Shown here: positions 1 to 11,019 of the stretch, piece by piece
Layout of the letters: each line of letters starts with the position of its first letter
Position numbering within the stretch: position 1 is the stretch's first letter
Assembly: GCA_039707655.1 (NCBI GenBank)
Contig: CM077673.1
Coordinates: forward strand, 271,010,288-271,074,287
DNA length: 64,000 nucleotides
Source: Elymus sibiricus
Lineage: Eukaryota > Streptophyta > Magnoliopsida > Poales > Poaceae
Direction of reading: 5' to 3'
Translations under genes and position numbers: made by a program
Notes under the pieces: model-generated
What the model was told of the DNA's origin: nothing
Seen by the model: the letters and a program-made list of their open reading frames with translations, nothing else
Databases searched by the model: none

Positions 1-243
1 TGGTTTATATAGATACCAGGGGGTACCTAGGGTTTACACATGAAAGGTCTCCTGCCGAGGATGGAAATGTCGATCTCCTCATCTTGACTTGGCGTGCACG
101 ACGCGCCTTCGGAGCTTCCTTCTGGAACATGGGGTCTTCGATATATTCGGCCCTTCCTGTGATAGCCAGAGAACGGCCCCTCGAGCCGGCCTAGTAAGAG
201 ATGGGCCGGCGGCCCAAGGACCCCCTAGTCCGGGACTCCCTCA
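1..243 (-). repeat. 3' LTR of element A (partial)
   Basis: This aligns with 8750-8990 with few differences and ends in the same CCCTCA at 243. Only about half of the 482-bp LTR is inside the window. Confidence 0.85.
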
Positions 244-266
244 GTAGCCCCCGAACTAGCCCCCAA
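244..266 (-). other. Polypurine tract of element A
   Basis: Read on the minus strand, this is a purine-rich stretch containing two GGGGGCTA motifs and lying directly against the 3' LTR. That is the expected priming site for plus-strand synthesis. The same GGGGGYTA core precedes the 3' LTRs of C and D. Confidence 0.6.
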
Positions 267-691
267 TGCCAAGAGTCTCAGCTCCAGCTGCTTCATATGA
301 TCAGAGTCTTTGGCTTGCGGGGTGAGTTCTTCTTCCCTTTCAATGATCGGCTGAGAATAGTTCGGCTTCCGATGACACGTACTTCATCCGATCATATAAT
401 TGACCGAATACCATGAATTGCTTAGCCCCGAAGGCCACTCGCCAAAGTGTAAACTGTGTTTTCTGACAACCCCCTCTGACGAAGGGTCATGGCCTACCAC
501 GACCGCTGAACCAGTTATGAGAACTCGATTCGCGGTTCGAGGCCATTTTTATAGCGACACGACTTATCAATGCACAGATCGTGCTCCATTTCACACGGGA
601 TATGATTAATCTTCATGTGCGCATAACGGCACACATGTCTTGGGAAGCGGAGGGATTTGCGGCGTGATAAGGGAGGATAATCGGCGGCACG

Positions 692-702
692 TCTCATAAA
701 AA
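692..702 (+). promoter_or_regulatory. Candidate TATA box of the element A antisense ORF
   Basis: A CATAAAAAG stretch lies about 125 bp before the ATG of the antisense ORF at 820. Elements B and D have stronger TATA boxes before their antisense ORFs. The motif is weak by itself and the call is inference. Confidence 0.3.
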
Positions 703-819
703 GGGAAAAAACCCCAAGGCCTATTCACGCTTCCCATTCGCATCCTCCGCCTCCTCAATCTCCCCAAGCTTCGAGAGCCCAGATCCAGTTCTTCCTCGCC
801 CTCTCCTCCGAGCTTAGCC

Positions 820-3800
820 ATGGCGGGTTCGGGCTCCAATGGCAAGTGGGAGGCCTCCACGGTCACTGACCAGGATATCCGGGACCTAAAGCAGGTCGGC
901 TACCTCCCCGCCAACGTCTTCCACCGCGCCCTGGAGAAGAACCAGGTGATTCCCACCCCCAAGGCAGGCGAGAGGGTGGTGTTCGTCCCCCACTTCATCC
1001 GGGGACTGAGCTTTCTGATCCACCCCTTTGTCAGGGGTCTCATGTTTTTCTATGGGCTGGACTTCCACGACCTTCTGCCGAACTCCTTCATGCACATATC
1101 GGCATTCATCATCGTCTGTGAAGCCTTTCTGCGGGTCGAACCGCATTTCGACCTGTGGCTCAGGGTCTTCAACGTCAAGCCGAAGACCGTGGCAAGCGAG
1201 CACATGGACTGCGGAGGGGCGGTAATCAGCAAGCTCCCCCGCGTCGAGTGGCCATCCGGCACCTTCATCGACACGATCAAAATCTGGCAGAAGGAGTGGT
1301 TCTACATCACTGAGCCAAGGGACGAGAGCTGGGCGGCACCCGCCGAATTCAGATCCGCCCCCCCCACGAGATTGACCTCGTGGCTTAGGAAGGGCCTCGA
1401 CTGGGGGTCGGATGCTGAGGTTAAGCTGCTGCAGAAGCGCATCACCTCGGTGATCGAAGCCAAGGTGGAGTTGGTTAACGTAGTCCAGGTTATGCTCCAC
1501 TGCCGTGTTCTTCCCTGCCAGCGCCGGGCATCCCCCATGTGGGCTTACCGGCCTGATGACGAGCCTAGCGTGCGCCAATTCTTCCGCACCACCCCCGAGA
1601 AGCTGTGGAAGGCTTTGTTCAAGCCTCAGAAAAGCTGGCCAACCACGGAGGAGGATTCGGGCCTAAGCACCGATAACCCCCCCCACCAAGGTATGGCATA
1701 ATTTTAATCCGCTGACTCTGTTTCTTCAGCAAAAAGACTGAACGCCTTCTCCCTTACTTTCGCAGAAGTGGCTGAGCAAAGCCGCGAAGGTTAACTGCCC
1801 GGCTCCACAACCCGAAGACCCCAGGTCGGAGCTGTTGGCGGCGATGCTTGTTGTGGCGCCGTACTCGGCGCCCGAGAAGAAAGAGAAGAAGAAGAAGGCC
1901 AGAGAGGGTCTCCGCATCAAGGACCAGCCAGACGCCGCGTCCGAGGAAACCCATGCCTCCTCGAGTCACGAGGAGGAGCATGAAGACAGAGGGGAAGGTG
2001 TTTCCCCCCTCCCAAGGAAGAGGGCGGCGTCATCGGACGCCGTGGAGGACGCAGCTCCTCCTGCCCTGAAGAGGGCGCGCCGGGCGAGGTTGATCTTGCC
2101 CGATGACAGCTCAGATTCTGACGCAGAATCCGAGGAATTTGAGAGGGTTCCCCGAAGGAGCTTAAGGGTCAAGCCCCCCGCTCAAAGGTATGAATCTGAA
2201 GACTCCCGGGTTATTTATGCAGGGTTTTTCAATGCTTTAAACGCAAGCGCGTCTTTTGATTTGCAGCCCACCGCGCGTTCTCCCCACCGACCAAATATCG
2301 GACGGGGAGTCCCCACCCGCCGAGCTGGCGGAGAGTGTGACTGCTTCGCACTCCACACCTCCAAGGGTCGCGAAGGATGCCGCGGAGGTGTCATCCAGCC
2401 AGGCTCCGTTGGAGCCAAACACTGGCGGCGGGGTCGACCACACTATGGCCGAGGCTGACGCCGCGGCCGCCGAAGGCCAGGGAGAAGAAATTCCCCAGGC
2501 TGCTGAGGACCAGGGGGAGAATACTCCCCTGGCCGCTGAAGGGGAAGGGCGAAGAGATGCCCAGTCCCCTCCGAGGACGTCTCCGGAGCACGCTGTGCCT
2601 CCGGAGCTACCGGCTCAGTCCCCGGTCAGAGATCGGACTGTCCGGTCACCACCGATGCCATTGACGGCTGGGTGGCCGGTTATGGAGGAGGCGCTAGCAA
2701 GCGCTCCCATCTCCGAGGATCACCGCACTCTTATGGGTGCGGTTTTACAAGGAATTCAGTCCGTTGATAGCGGACTGAAAGAGGCCTTCAATGGTCTCTT
2801 GGCGGGCTTCAAGGTGAGTCATGTAATACCTTTTTCCCGAACAACTTTAATTTTAAGTTTGTGCTATCTTTATATATGTAGTAGCCCCCGAGCCCCGGAT
2901 GGGTTTGCAAAAGCGCATCCGGGGGTCAAACAATAAGGAATGAACAGTGATGCACAAGGCACCATGTAGTCTTGCCATGTTCTAAGAGCCCTTAAGAGGA
3001 CCAAGCAGAGAGTCATATCCTTGACAGTTCGGAGGTTGGAATGTACATAACTGGATACATATTTTTTGTTCTTTGTAGGCCTCGTCATCGGCAGCGGCCA
3101 TTAATGCCGCTGAGCTGACCGAGCTAAATCAGAAGCTCAAGATCTATATAATGGTAAGCCGAATTCTAATATCCGAGCTATATAATGGTAATGATCCGCA
3201 CTGGTAACCCAGTGTAATTAGTTAGCTATTGCTTCTACAGCTTCAGCTGCGGAGGTTGAAAAACTCAAGGCCGAACTCTAGGACATGAAGCAAAAGGCCG
3301 CGGAGGAGAAGGCGGCCGCCGAACAAGCACCGGCCACGCTTTCCACTTTGATGGCTGCGAGTGCCAAGCATGAGGCCCGGGTGGAGGAGGTGCAGCAAGA
3401 GCTCAAGGATGCCGGCACAAAGTGCGAGGCCCTTGAGCAGAAGGGCAAAGAGCAAGCCACCGAGCTAAAATCCGAGCTCCAAAAGGAGCGGGTGGAGAGG
3501 CGGTCCTTACAAGAGGAGGGTCGCCAAGTCAAGGCTGTCATCGATGGTAAGCCGTATTCACTCCAATGCACCTTTGGTGGTAGCAAGTTTGCTTTGCTCA
3601 CCCAGGTGTGGCGTTCCTTAGGCGTCTATGCGGATCTCCAGAAGAGTGCAGCGTATGCGAACAAGTTTTATGCTTCGCGGGCAGAGGATGATGAGGCCCG
3701 GCTATTCTGGGCGCAGTTTGAGTCCCCCGAGCGCTCTCCTCTCCTCGTCGAGCAAATGAAGCAATTGATGGAGATGGACAGAGTGGCGGAGCCAGCCACG

Positions 3801-4106
3801 AAGGACCTCTGCATCCGTCTGTGGCCCGATGAGCCGTTGCCGAGCAGCTACTTTGGCTTAGTGCAGAAGCTATGCGAAGCTGTGCCTCGGGTCGATGTGC
3901 TGAAGCGTTCTACGTGCATCGAGGGCGCGCGGATGGCCTTTGCGAAGACCATGGTGCATTGGCCAAAGCTCAAGACAACCGAGATGGCTACCGCACCTCC
4001 GCCTCCTAGAAAGGAGTATAGGCGCCCCGAGCGATACTTCCCAGCAGTGATGGAGGGTGCTCGGGCAATAGAGGCTCAATGCTCCAAGGTCGTTTTGTAT
4101 GAATGA
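820..4106 (+). pseudogene. Antisense ORF of element A, putative gypsy-type transposon (Transposase_28-like), five exons
   Basis: This multi-exon ORF runs opposite to gag. Exon 1 (820-about 1690) carries the family hallmark: an acidic start, then P-x-P-K-x-G-E, an H-F-x-R-G-L segment, F-Y-G-L and P-N-S. Plausible introns with GT...AG ends are 1691-1765, 2187-2263, 2814-3078 and 3154-about 3240. The middle exons are charged and rich in Glu, Ala, Pro and Lys. The last exon begins as an Ala/Glu/Lys coiled coil and ends in a conserved block with R-L-W-P and P-S-S-Y-F-G-L. A TAG at 3279-3281 interrupts the coiled coil, probably from CAG. The function is unknown; no DDE core or enzymatic motif is visible despite the family name. 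Homologous ORFs sit in the same place in B and D. Confidence 0.75.
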
Positions 4107-5302
4107 GCGCGTTGTAATATGTCCGAAGACTTTTAACGCTTCATAACTAGTGATGCATGGTTTATCATGTCTTATAAGTATTTTATTTTTATTTTGACTC
4201 CTGTGTGGCCGGTTTATCTGAAAGTTGCGAGTCGTGGGCTTCAGCCCCCCACGTAGATACTACACGGGGTGTCTCTGTATCCGCACTGTGGCCCTTAGCT
4301 GAGGTATCGGTGCCCGAAGGCGGTAGTGCGGGGGGGGGGGACAAGGCAATCAGACTATGATGCTTTATCGCTTTCACTTAGCCATAGGAGCGTAGAAAAA
4401 ATGCGGGGGGCTGATAACCAACCCCCAGTGCGATGTTCGGGGCCGAAGCCGGCATCACATGGTTTGTACAAGAACGAAACCCATCGTATAACACGGAATA
4501 ACCTCTATCGATCTTTTAGTATGACACGTATGCTCGGATTTGCAGACCGGTTCTCGCTTATTATGACAGTCAGTTTTCGGCTTTCTCCCCTGAGGTGCTT
4601 GACCAGGTGAACTGGAAACACAATCGCAGTGGTTCTCCCTTTGCCCCTTTAGCCGAACAAGCGGAACGTAAGGGGGCAATCACAGGAGCCGGGCAACCCA
4701 ACTATTGACCCAAGACATAGTTCGGATCCGATGCATATAAAGAAAAATCCAAGACGCCGAACACGCGACCAGTTGTGCTGGGGTGATGTTCAAGGCAATT
4801 TTTTTTTAAATTCAAGTCCCCGGTCTATTAGCCGGTTGCATCATACTATATACCGGACAGTTTTCGCAAGAAGCGTTACCAAGGGAAGAACAGAGGATGT
4901 ATAAAAGACAACGAAGTGGCCATATATGATGGTCTTGTATTTGCTCAATGATTCAGGGGTCTTCGATTGGTGGCATGACGTCCTCGATGTGCCCGGTCGC
5001 CTTTCCGTTCATATTCCTCTGTGCGGGGTTGCATCCCTTTAAGGGTGATGCTTTAGCCGAGCAGACCTTGGGAAGAAGGTCTTGAGAAGTCGCCGAAGTG
5101 TGGATGAGCTTTACGCTTTAGGAGGTTCTTGATGGTACCTGCGTTTTGTCCGAGGACGTGTACTGGTAATGGTTCGGTTCAGCCGAACATTTACCCTTTG
5201 ATGATCGTTCCCCACTGCTGCCCATGGAACCTTGAGTGCGAAGTTGTGCCTTCTTGGTACGTATTTGACGTGTGTTAGGGCTGTGCAATGGGGGGCGTGT
5301 CC
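4107..5302. other. Noncoding interval of element A where pol would be expected
   Basis: About 1.2 kb lie between the protease end and the antisense ORF. I see no reverse transcriptase, RNase H or integrase motif in either strand. It includes a G-run near 4329-4340. The interval probably marks the ancestral pol deletion in this non-autonomous family. Confidence 0.6.
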
Positions 5303-8300
5303 CTATTTCTGGGGAGAAGAGAAATCTGGGAGTTCGGATTGAAACCGAACTCGTTTGTCGACCTTACGGGCCTTTATGGCAGATTTAGGTGTTTGCCGAC
5401 CGTCCTCATAATCGAATTCGGCCGCAAGGGCCAACGCATGTTCCTTAGTTCGGAAGGAACGCTCTGTGTTGCCGTTGACAGTGATGACCCCTTTGGGCCC
5501 AGGCATCTTGAGCTTGAGGTATGCGTAGTGTGGGACGGCGTTAAAGCGAGCGAACGCTGTTTGGCCCAGCAGGGCGTGATAACCGCTGCAGAAGGGGACG
5601 ATGTCGAAGATCAATTCCTCGCTACGGAAGTTGTCGGGCGAACCGAACACTACTTCCAGGCTAACAGAGCCTGTGCACCGGGCTTCGACACCTGGGATCA
5701 CTCCTTTAAAGGTAGTGTTGCTAGGCTTTATCCTTGATGGATCTATGCCCATCTTTTTCACCGTATCTGAGTAGATCAGATTGAGGCTACTTCCTCCGTC
5801 CATTAGGACTTTAGTGAGGTGATACCCATCGATAATGGGGTCTAGGACGAGGGCCGCCGAACCTCCGTGACGGATACTGGACGGGTGATCTCGTCGATCA
5901 AAAGTGATCGGGTAGGCCAACCATGGGTTAAACTTCAAGGCTACAGGCTCTACGGCGTAGACCTCTCGAAGGGCGCGCTTCCTCTCCTTTTTAGGTATAT
6001 GAGTGGCGTATACCATGTTCACAGTTTTTACCTCTGGAGGGAATTGCTTCTGACCTCCATTGCTCGGACCGCGGGGCTCCTCGTCGTCCTTGCTGCGTGG
6101 GCCTTTGCTCTGCTCCTCGGCTGCGAGTTTGCGGGCCTGTTTGAACACCCAACAGTTACGGTTGGTGTGGTTGGCGGGCTTGTCTTGAGTGCCATGGATC
6201 TGGCAAGGCCTCTCCATGATCTTGTCCAGCAGGGTGGGTCCGTCGCGATTGCCTTTAGGAGGCTTCTTCCTTTGCCCTGGTCGAGGGTTGCGGAAGCCGG
6301 CGTTAACGACCGTGTCGTCAGCGTTGCTAGTGCTGTGCCGGCGTTTGTTTTTATTGCGTCGTGGTTTCCCATTTCCATCCCAGACTTCAGAGGTGCCTGG
6401 GTCTTCGGGGTTGTGGCTTCGTCTCGCGAGCCAGTTATCCTCGCCCGCGCAAAAGCGGGTCATGAGTGATGTGAGCGCGGACATGGTCCTAGGTTTATCC
6501 TGACCGAGCTGGCGAGCCAGCCATTCGTCCCGAATATTGTGCCTGAAGGAGGCTATAGCCTCGGCATCCGGGCAATCGACGATCTAGTTTTTCTTGGTCA
6601 AGAACCGATTCCAGAATTGTCAAGCGGACTCTCCTGCCTTTTGCACGACATTGCTTAGGTCGGAGGAGTCCGGGGGCCGTACATAGGTGCCCTGGAAGTT
6701 AGATCGGAATGCATCCTCGAGGTCCTCCCAGTTCCCGATAGAGTTTTCGGGGATACTGTTTAACCAGTGCCGAGCTGGCCCCTTAAGTTTAAGGGGTAGG
6801 TATTTGATGGCGTGGAGGTCGTCTCCTCGTGCCATGTGAATGTGGAGGAGGAAATCCTCGATCCACACTGCTGGGTCAGTTGTTCCGTCGTATTGCTCGA
6901 TGTTCACGGGTTTAAACCCTTCCAGGGACTGATGCTGCATCACCTCATCAGTGAAGCAGAGTGGGTGGGCAGCGCCTCTGACCCGGGATATATCGCGCCG
7001 GTAGTCGGCGTCTGTTCTGGCCCGGTTTTGGTCCCGAACTCTGTTGGTTCGGTCGAGCCAGGGCCGGTACTCGTCCCTTCTACCAGGGGAGTACCCTCTA
7101 GATCCGTAGATGGATCTCGTGCGGCCTGTTCTATCATCCAGGTCGCGTCGCAGGTCATACCTGTCCTCAGGCTCCATTGGCTCTTTTCCCCTTCTGCGGG
7201 GTATCGCCGGCCTATAACCGGCCTCGCCAGCCGTCCTATCTCGTCCTCGGGGAGGGCGGTCCGGCTAGTCGTATGGAGTGTGCTTGTGGGACGGCGTATT
7301 TGGGAGCTCGTCGTCGAATTGTGGCAGCAACCGCCGGCGGGGGTAACTCTTGGGTTGGTCCCATAGACCGGCGCCGTGTTCTTCCTCGGCTGATAGAACC
7401 CTTGTCCATGTGTCGTTGAGGGTGTCTTGTTCGGCCTTGAGCTGCCGCGCTTTTGCCTGTAGGCTTCGGGCAGTGGCTAAAAGCTGTTGCCTAAACCATT
7501 CTTGATCCTCAATGGTTTCGGGGACGATGAGGTCCTCGTCTTCCGGGCTATCCTCCTCCTCTACAGGGGGAAGGTAGTTGTCATCCTTGGAGTCGTTCGG
7601 ATCTTCGGGGTCGCGCTGGTCCTCCGGCCTTTCCTGGTCCTCCAATGGATACTCGGGGATATCGTGATCGCCGAGGTCTTCCGGGGTATCGTTTTCCTCG
7701 GTGCCGGCAATAGCCTCCCTTCCCTTTTTTGTCTTTGATCGCTTACGCGGCTTCCGGCGTCTTGACGGCGCCTCACCTGAGTCATCGCCATTATTTGCTG
7801 TTGTGCGCTCGCCATTACCGGCCGGCGTATCCACCATGTAGACGTCATAGGTGGAGGTGGCGGTCCATCGCCTGGTGTTGATGGGGGTGGGAGCGCGATC
7901 CTCTTCCTCCATGTCTTCTGCCTCCTCGGAGGCGTAGTCCAACATATCGGTTAAGTATTCGATAGTGGCTACTAAGTGGGTGGTGGGTGGGACGAAAAAT
8001 TCTTCTTGACCCGCCTCAAGACCGATCTGAGTGTGGATCGGGGCTGGGTCATCAGTAATTTTCATTGAAGAGATCTGATCTAGAGCTTCGTCGAGTGTCG
8101 AGAGCTCAATCGGGTCATTCTACCCGGCGCGTTTGGAGTTAACTTCCGACGCGTCCGCACGAGAAGTGTATTCGGCAGGAGTTGATGCCCGGCCATCTGG
8201 CGCTATAGCCGGATCCGGATTAAAGTCCAGATCATCATCGGGATTGGCCCCGTGAGCGGGATTAACGACAACATCCAAGGTTAAGGCCTCGGAGTCCTCG

Positions 8301-8463
8301 GGCGCGCCAGATGAGACTGCGAGCTCGGTGAGCAAGAGATCGCCCCGAGGGTCTACGGAGAACTCTAAGTTTCCGAATCTGACTTCTTGATCGGGGGCGA
8401 AACTCCTGACCCGGCCAAGGCGTCCATGCTACGGACCTCTTCGTTGATGACAACACGAGCCAT
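5303..8463 (-). pseudogene. gag-protease ORF of element A, broken
   Basis: One frame encodes Gag and protease. The ATG at 8463 lies 46 bases inside the 5' LTR. A retrotransposon Gag domain is visible at about 6970-6620 (K-L-K-G-P-A-R-H-W-L, then N-W-E-D-L). A Cys-x2-His-x8-His-x4-Cys module follows at about 6170-6120. The aspartic protease has an intact V-L-M-D-G-G-S-S motif near 5790 and the typical H-A-L-L-G and L-K-M-P-G-P-K-G-V-I-T blocks. Breaks: a one-base frameshift near 8402, and in-frame stops TAG 8120-8122, TAG 7265-7267, TGA 6620-6622 and TAG 6584-6586. The frame ends with AAA-TAG-G at 5303 without entering any pol. Gag would form the particle shell and the protease would mature it. 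Confidence 0.85.
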
Positions 8464-8486
8464 CGATTCCTTTGGGGATCACAGCG

Positions 8487-8508
8487 GAACTCTCAATGAA
8501 AGCACCAA
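8487..8508 (-). other. Candidate primer binding site of element A
   Basis: Immediately inside the 5' LTR, the minus strand reads TTGGTGCTTTCATTGAGAG. Its position and TGG-type start fit a primer binding site. I cannot name the tRNA from memory with confidence. Confidence 0.5.
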
Positions 8509-8990
8509 TGTCGGTGTCAAAACCGGCGGATCTCGGGTAGGGGGTCCCGAGCTGTGAGACTAGAATCGATGGTAACAAAGGGACGAAGGAAACGATGTTT
8601 ACCCAGGTTCGGGCCCTCCTATGGAGGTAAAACCCTACGTCCTGCTTGATTATATTGATGGTATGAAGGTTACAGAGTTGATCTACCTCGAGATCGACTA
8701 GCTAAAACCCTAGATGAGTTTCCGTGTCCTACATTCTAAAACCCTCCCGGTTTATATAGACACCGGGGGGTACCTAGGGTTTACACATGAAAGGTCTCCT
8801 GCCGAGGATGGAAATGTCAATCTCCTCGTCTTGACTTGGCGTGCACGATGCACCTTCGGGGCTTCCTTCTGGAACATGGGGTCTTCGATATATTCGGCCC
8901 TTCCTGTGATAGCCAGAGAACGGCCCCTCGAGCCGACCTATTAAGAGATGGGCCGGCGGCCCGAGGACCCCCTAGTCCGGGACTCCCTCA
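8509..8990 (-). repeat. 5' LTR of element A (482 bp)
   Basis: In plus-strand view it starts TGTCGGTGTCAAAACC and ends GGGACTCCCTCA. The last 240 bp match the window's first 243 bp. A TATATAAA box on the minus strand at 8751-8758 is the likely element promoter. Confidence 0.8.
8751..8758 (-). promoter_or_regulatory. TATA box in the LTR of element A
   Basis: On the minus strand the sequence is TATATAAA within the LTR, in element orientation. The same motif appears in the left LTR copy at about 4-11. Confidence 0.55.
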
Positions 8991-10983
8991 CCCGCCCTAT
9001 GATAACCCGCCCGTCGTCAATGCTCAGGCTATTGTGGATAATGCCAGAGCTCAGCGTGAGGCGGCGGCCGCGGCGGTCCACCAGGAGCCGCCCCCGGTAA
9101 CCCCTTCAACTTCGATGGGAGCCGGAGTCACTTCTAGGGCTGTTGGAGTGCCGTGTCTAATACCGGCTCTACGGAACGAGCGCCTGCTAAAGGATTTTAA
9201 GGGTCCACGCAAGGTGCCTAATCACACACCTGATCTTCCTCCAGAAGCCTGGATCGAAAGTTATGAGTTAGCCATGGAGATGTTGGACGTCAGTGATGCA
9301 GTCTGTGCGAAGTATTTTATCATGATGTTGGAAGGACCGGCTTGCACATGGTTAAAGGGTCTGCCCCCAAATACCATTAACTCCTGGGCCGAGTTGAAAG
9401 CACGATTCATCAAGAATTTTCACGGAACGTGCAAACAGACCATGACGATTGTTGACTTAGATCATTGTGTGCAGCGCGAGGATGAGTCGGCCCACCATTG
9501 GGTCCGGCGGGTTTCAACCATTATCCACTCATCCGATAATATCACGGCGTCTCAGGCAGTTTTGATTCTGGAGAAGAATTGTCATTTTTTGCCCCTTAAG
9601 CAGAAGCTTGGACGGCTTAAGCATTCTTGCCAGGACATGGGTGAGCTTATGGCAGCTCTCACTAAATATGCAGATTCTGATAGCACGAAAGATCGTGGTT
9701 CTGATGATGAGAAATCTGCTAAGGGTAAGAAGAATGGCAACGGTAAGGGTCAGCAACAGAATGTGACAGGAAATAACAACCCAGGCAATGGTGGTAAACG
9801 GAAGCACCCAGACGGCGGGTCAGATCTGGTGGCCAACACCAACACCGGGAACAACCGCGCCAAGGGAAACGGTAAACCGCCTTTTGGCAAGGGCAAGCCT
9901 TTCAACATGGAAGCAATGGTAAACGACCCCTGCCCAAAGCACAGTCTTCCCAACAAGCTGTCCACCCACGCTTGGAAGGATTGTTATATCATGCGGGAGT
10001 TCTGGAATTGCAGCCTTAACCAGCATCATGGTAATGGCAATGGACCGCCTGGCGGGTCAGGATCCGGCTCTCATGGGTCAGGTTTCGGTGCGGGCGGCTC
10101 AGGCTCGGGTTATCAGGGTCAAGGCAACCATGGTGGCCACAATCAACAGTCCGGTAATAGTGATCAGCAGCAAAACAACCAGTCAGGGTATCAGAGTAAC
10201 CCGAAGCAGCTTAATGAAGGCCGGTATCACATGTTCACTACGAGTCTTGATAAGCGTGACCAGAAGGTGCGCAAGAGGGCGGTTCATGCGACAACGCCAT
10301 CTCTTCCACAGTATTTAAAGTGGTCTGAGCACACGATATCTTGGAGCAGGGAGGATCACCCGCCACGAGTTGATAACCCGGGGCATTTGGCCCTTGTGGT
10401 AGCCCCTCAGGTAGGAGGCTACAAGTTCACCAAAGTGCTGATGGTCAGTGGCAGCAGCATCAACATCCTGTACTACGACACTTTTCGCCGGATGAATCTG
10501 ACTGACAAGGATCTCAAGACGTCGTCCACAGTGTTTCACGGCATAGTACCTGGCAAGTCGGCTTATCCAGTAGGAAAAATTGCTCTGGAAGTGGCTTTTG
10601 GTGATGAGTACAATTACAGGGTAGAGACCTTGTGGTTTGAAGTGGTCAAGATCAAGAGCCCATATCATGCTTTATTTTGGCGTCCGGTTTATACTAAATT
10701 CATGGCTCAGCCCTGTTATGTTTACTTGCTGCTCAAGATGCAAGGTCTGAAGGGGACGATTACGGTGCATGGCGATCGGAAAATTGCTCTTGAGTGTGAG
10801 GAAGGTGATGCTGCGTATGCAGAGTCAAGCTGTGCTGAGGCGGAGCTCAAGTTTTATAAAGATAATGTTGACCCGGCGGATATGTCCCCGTTGAAAAAGC
10901 CCAGCACCGAGTCTGACCCGCCCCTGAAATTTGTGGCAGAGGATACCAAGTTGCTAGATTTTGTCCCTGGCGACTCATTGTAG
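8991..10983 (+). pseudogene. gag-protease of element B, 5' truncated by element A, protease catalytic Asp lost
   Basis: The real B coding sequence starts at 8991; the open frame upstream is LTR of element A. The Gag domain is at about 9230-9620 (L-E-G-P-A-C-T-W-L-K-G-L-P, then S-W-A-E-L, then F-H-G-T-C-K). A Gly/Asn/Gln/Ser-rich linker at 9690-10210 brackets a Cys-x2-His-x8-His-x4-Cys module at about 9930-9985. The protease at 10330-10780 keeps its flanking blocks. The active-site triad region reads V-L-M-V-S-G-S-S, with Val where A and D have Asp, so the enzyme should be dead. The frame stops at TAG 10981-10983, followed in frame by TAG 11017-11019 before RT. Confidence 0.85.
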
Positions 10984-11019
10984 CAGTTCACTATAGGGGC
11001 TAATATGGACCCCAAATAG

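Larger units (their letters stand above)
1..8990 (-). mobile_element. Element A: non-autonomous Tat-like Ty3/gypsy LTR retrotransposon, left end cut by window
   Basis: The segments at 1-243 and 8750-8990 are near-identical direct repeats, marking the two LTRs. Internal order on the minus strand is 5' LTR, gag-protease, about 1.2 kb of noncoding DNA, then an ORF running in the opposite (plus) direction, then the polypurine tract and 3' LTR. No reverse transcriptase, RNase H or integrase is present, so mobility would have needed a partner element. The right LTR abuts coding sequence of element B in the middle of its gag at 8991, so A inserted into B. The TSD cannot be checked because the left end is outside the window. 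Assignment to the Tat lineage rests on the antisense ORF and on protease similarity to B and D. Confidence 0.85.

Noticed and set aside
886..1578. 230-codon ORF on the minus strand opposite exon 1 of the element A antisense ORF
   Set aside because: Shadow of a GC-rich coding exon; its translation has no family similarity, while the plus-strand frame has the conserved motifs.
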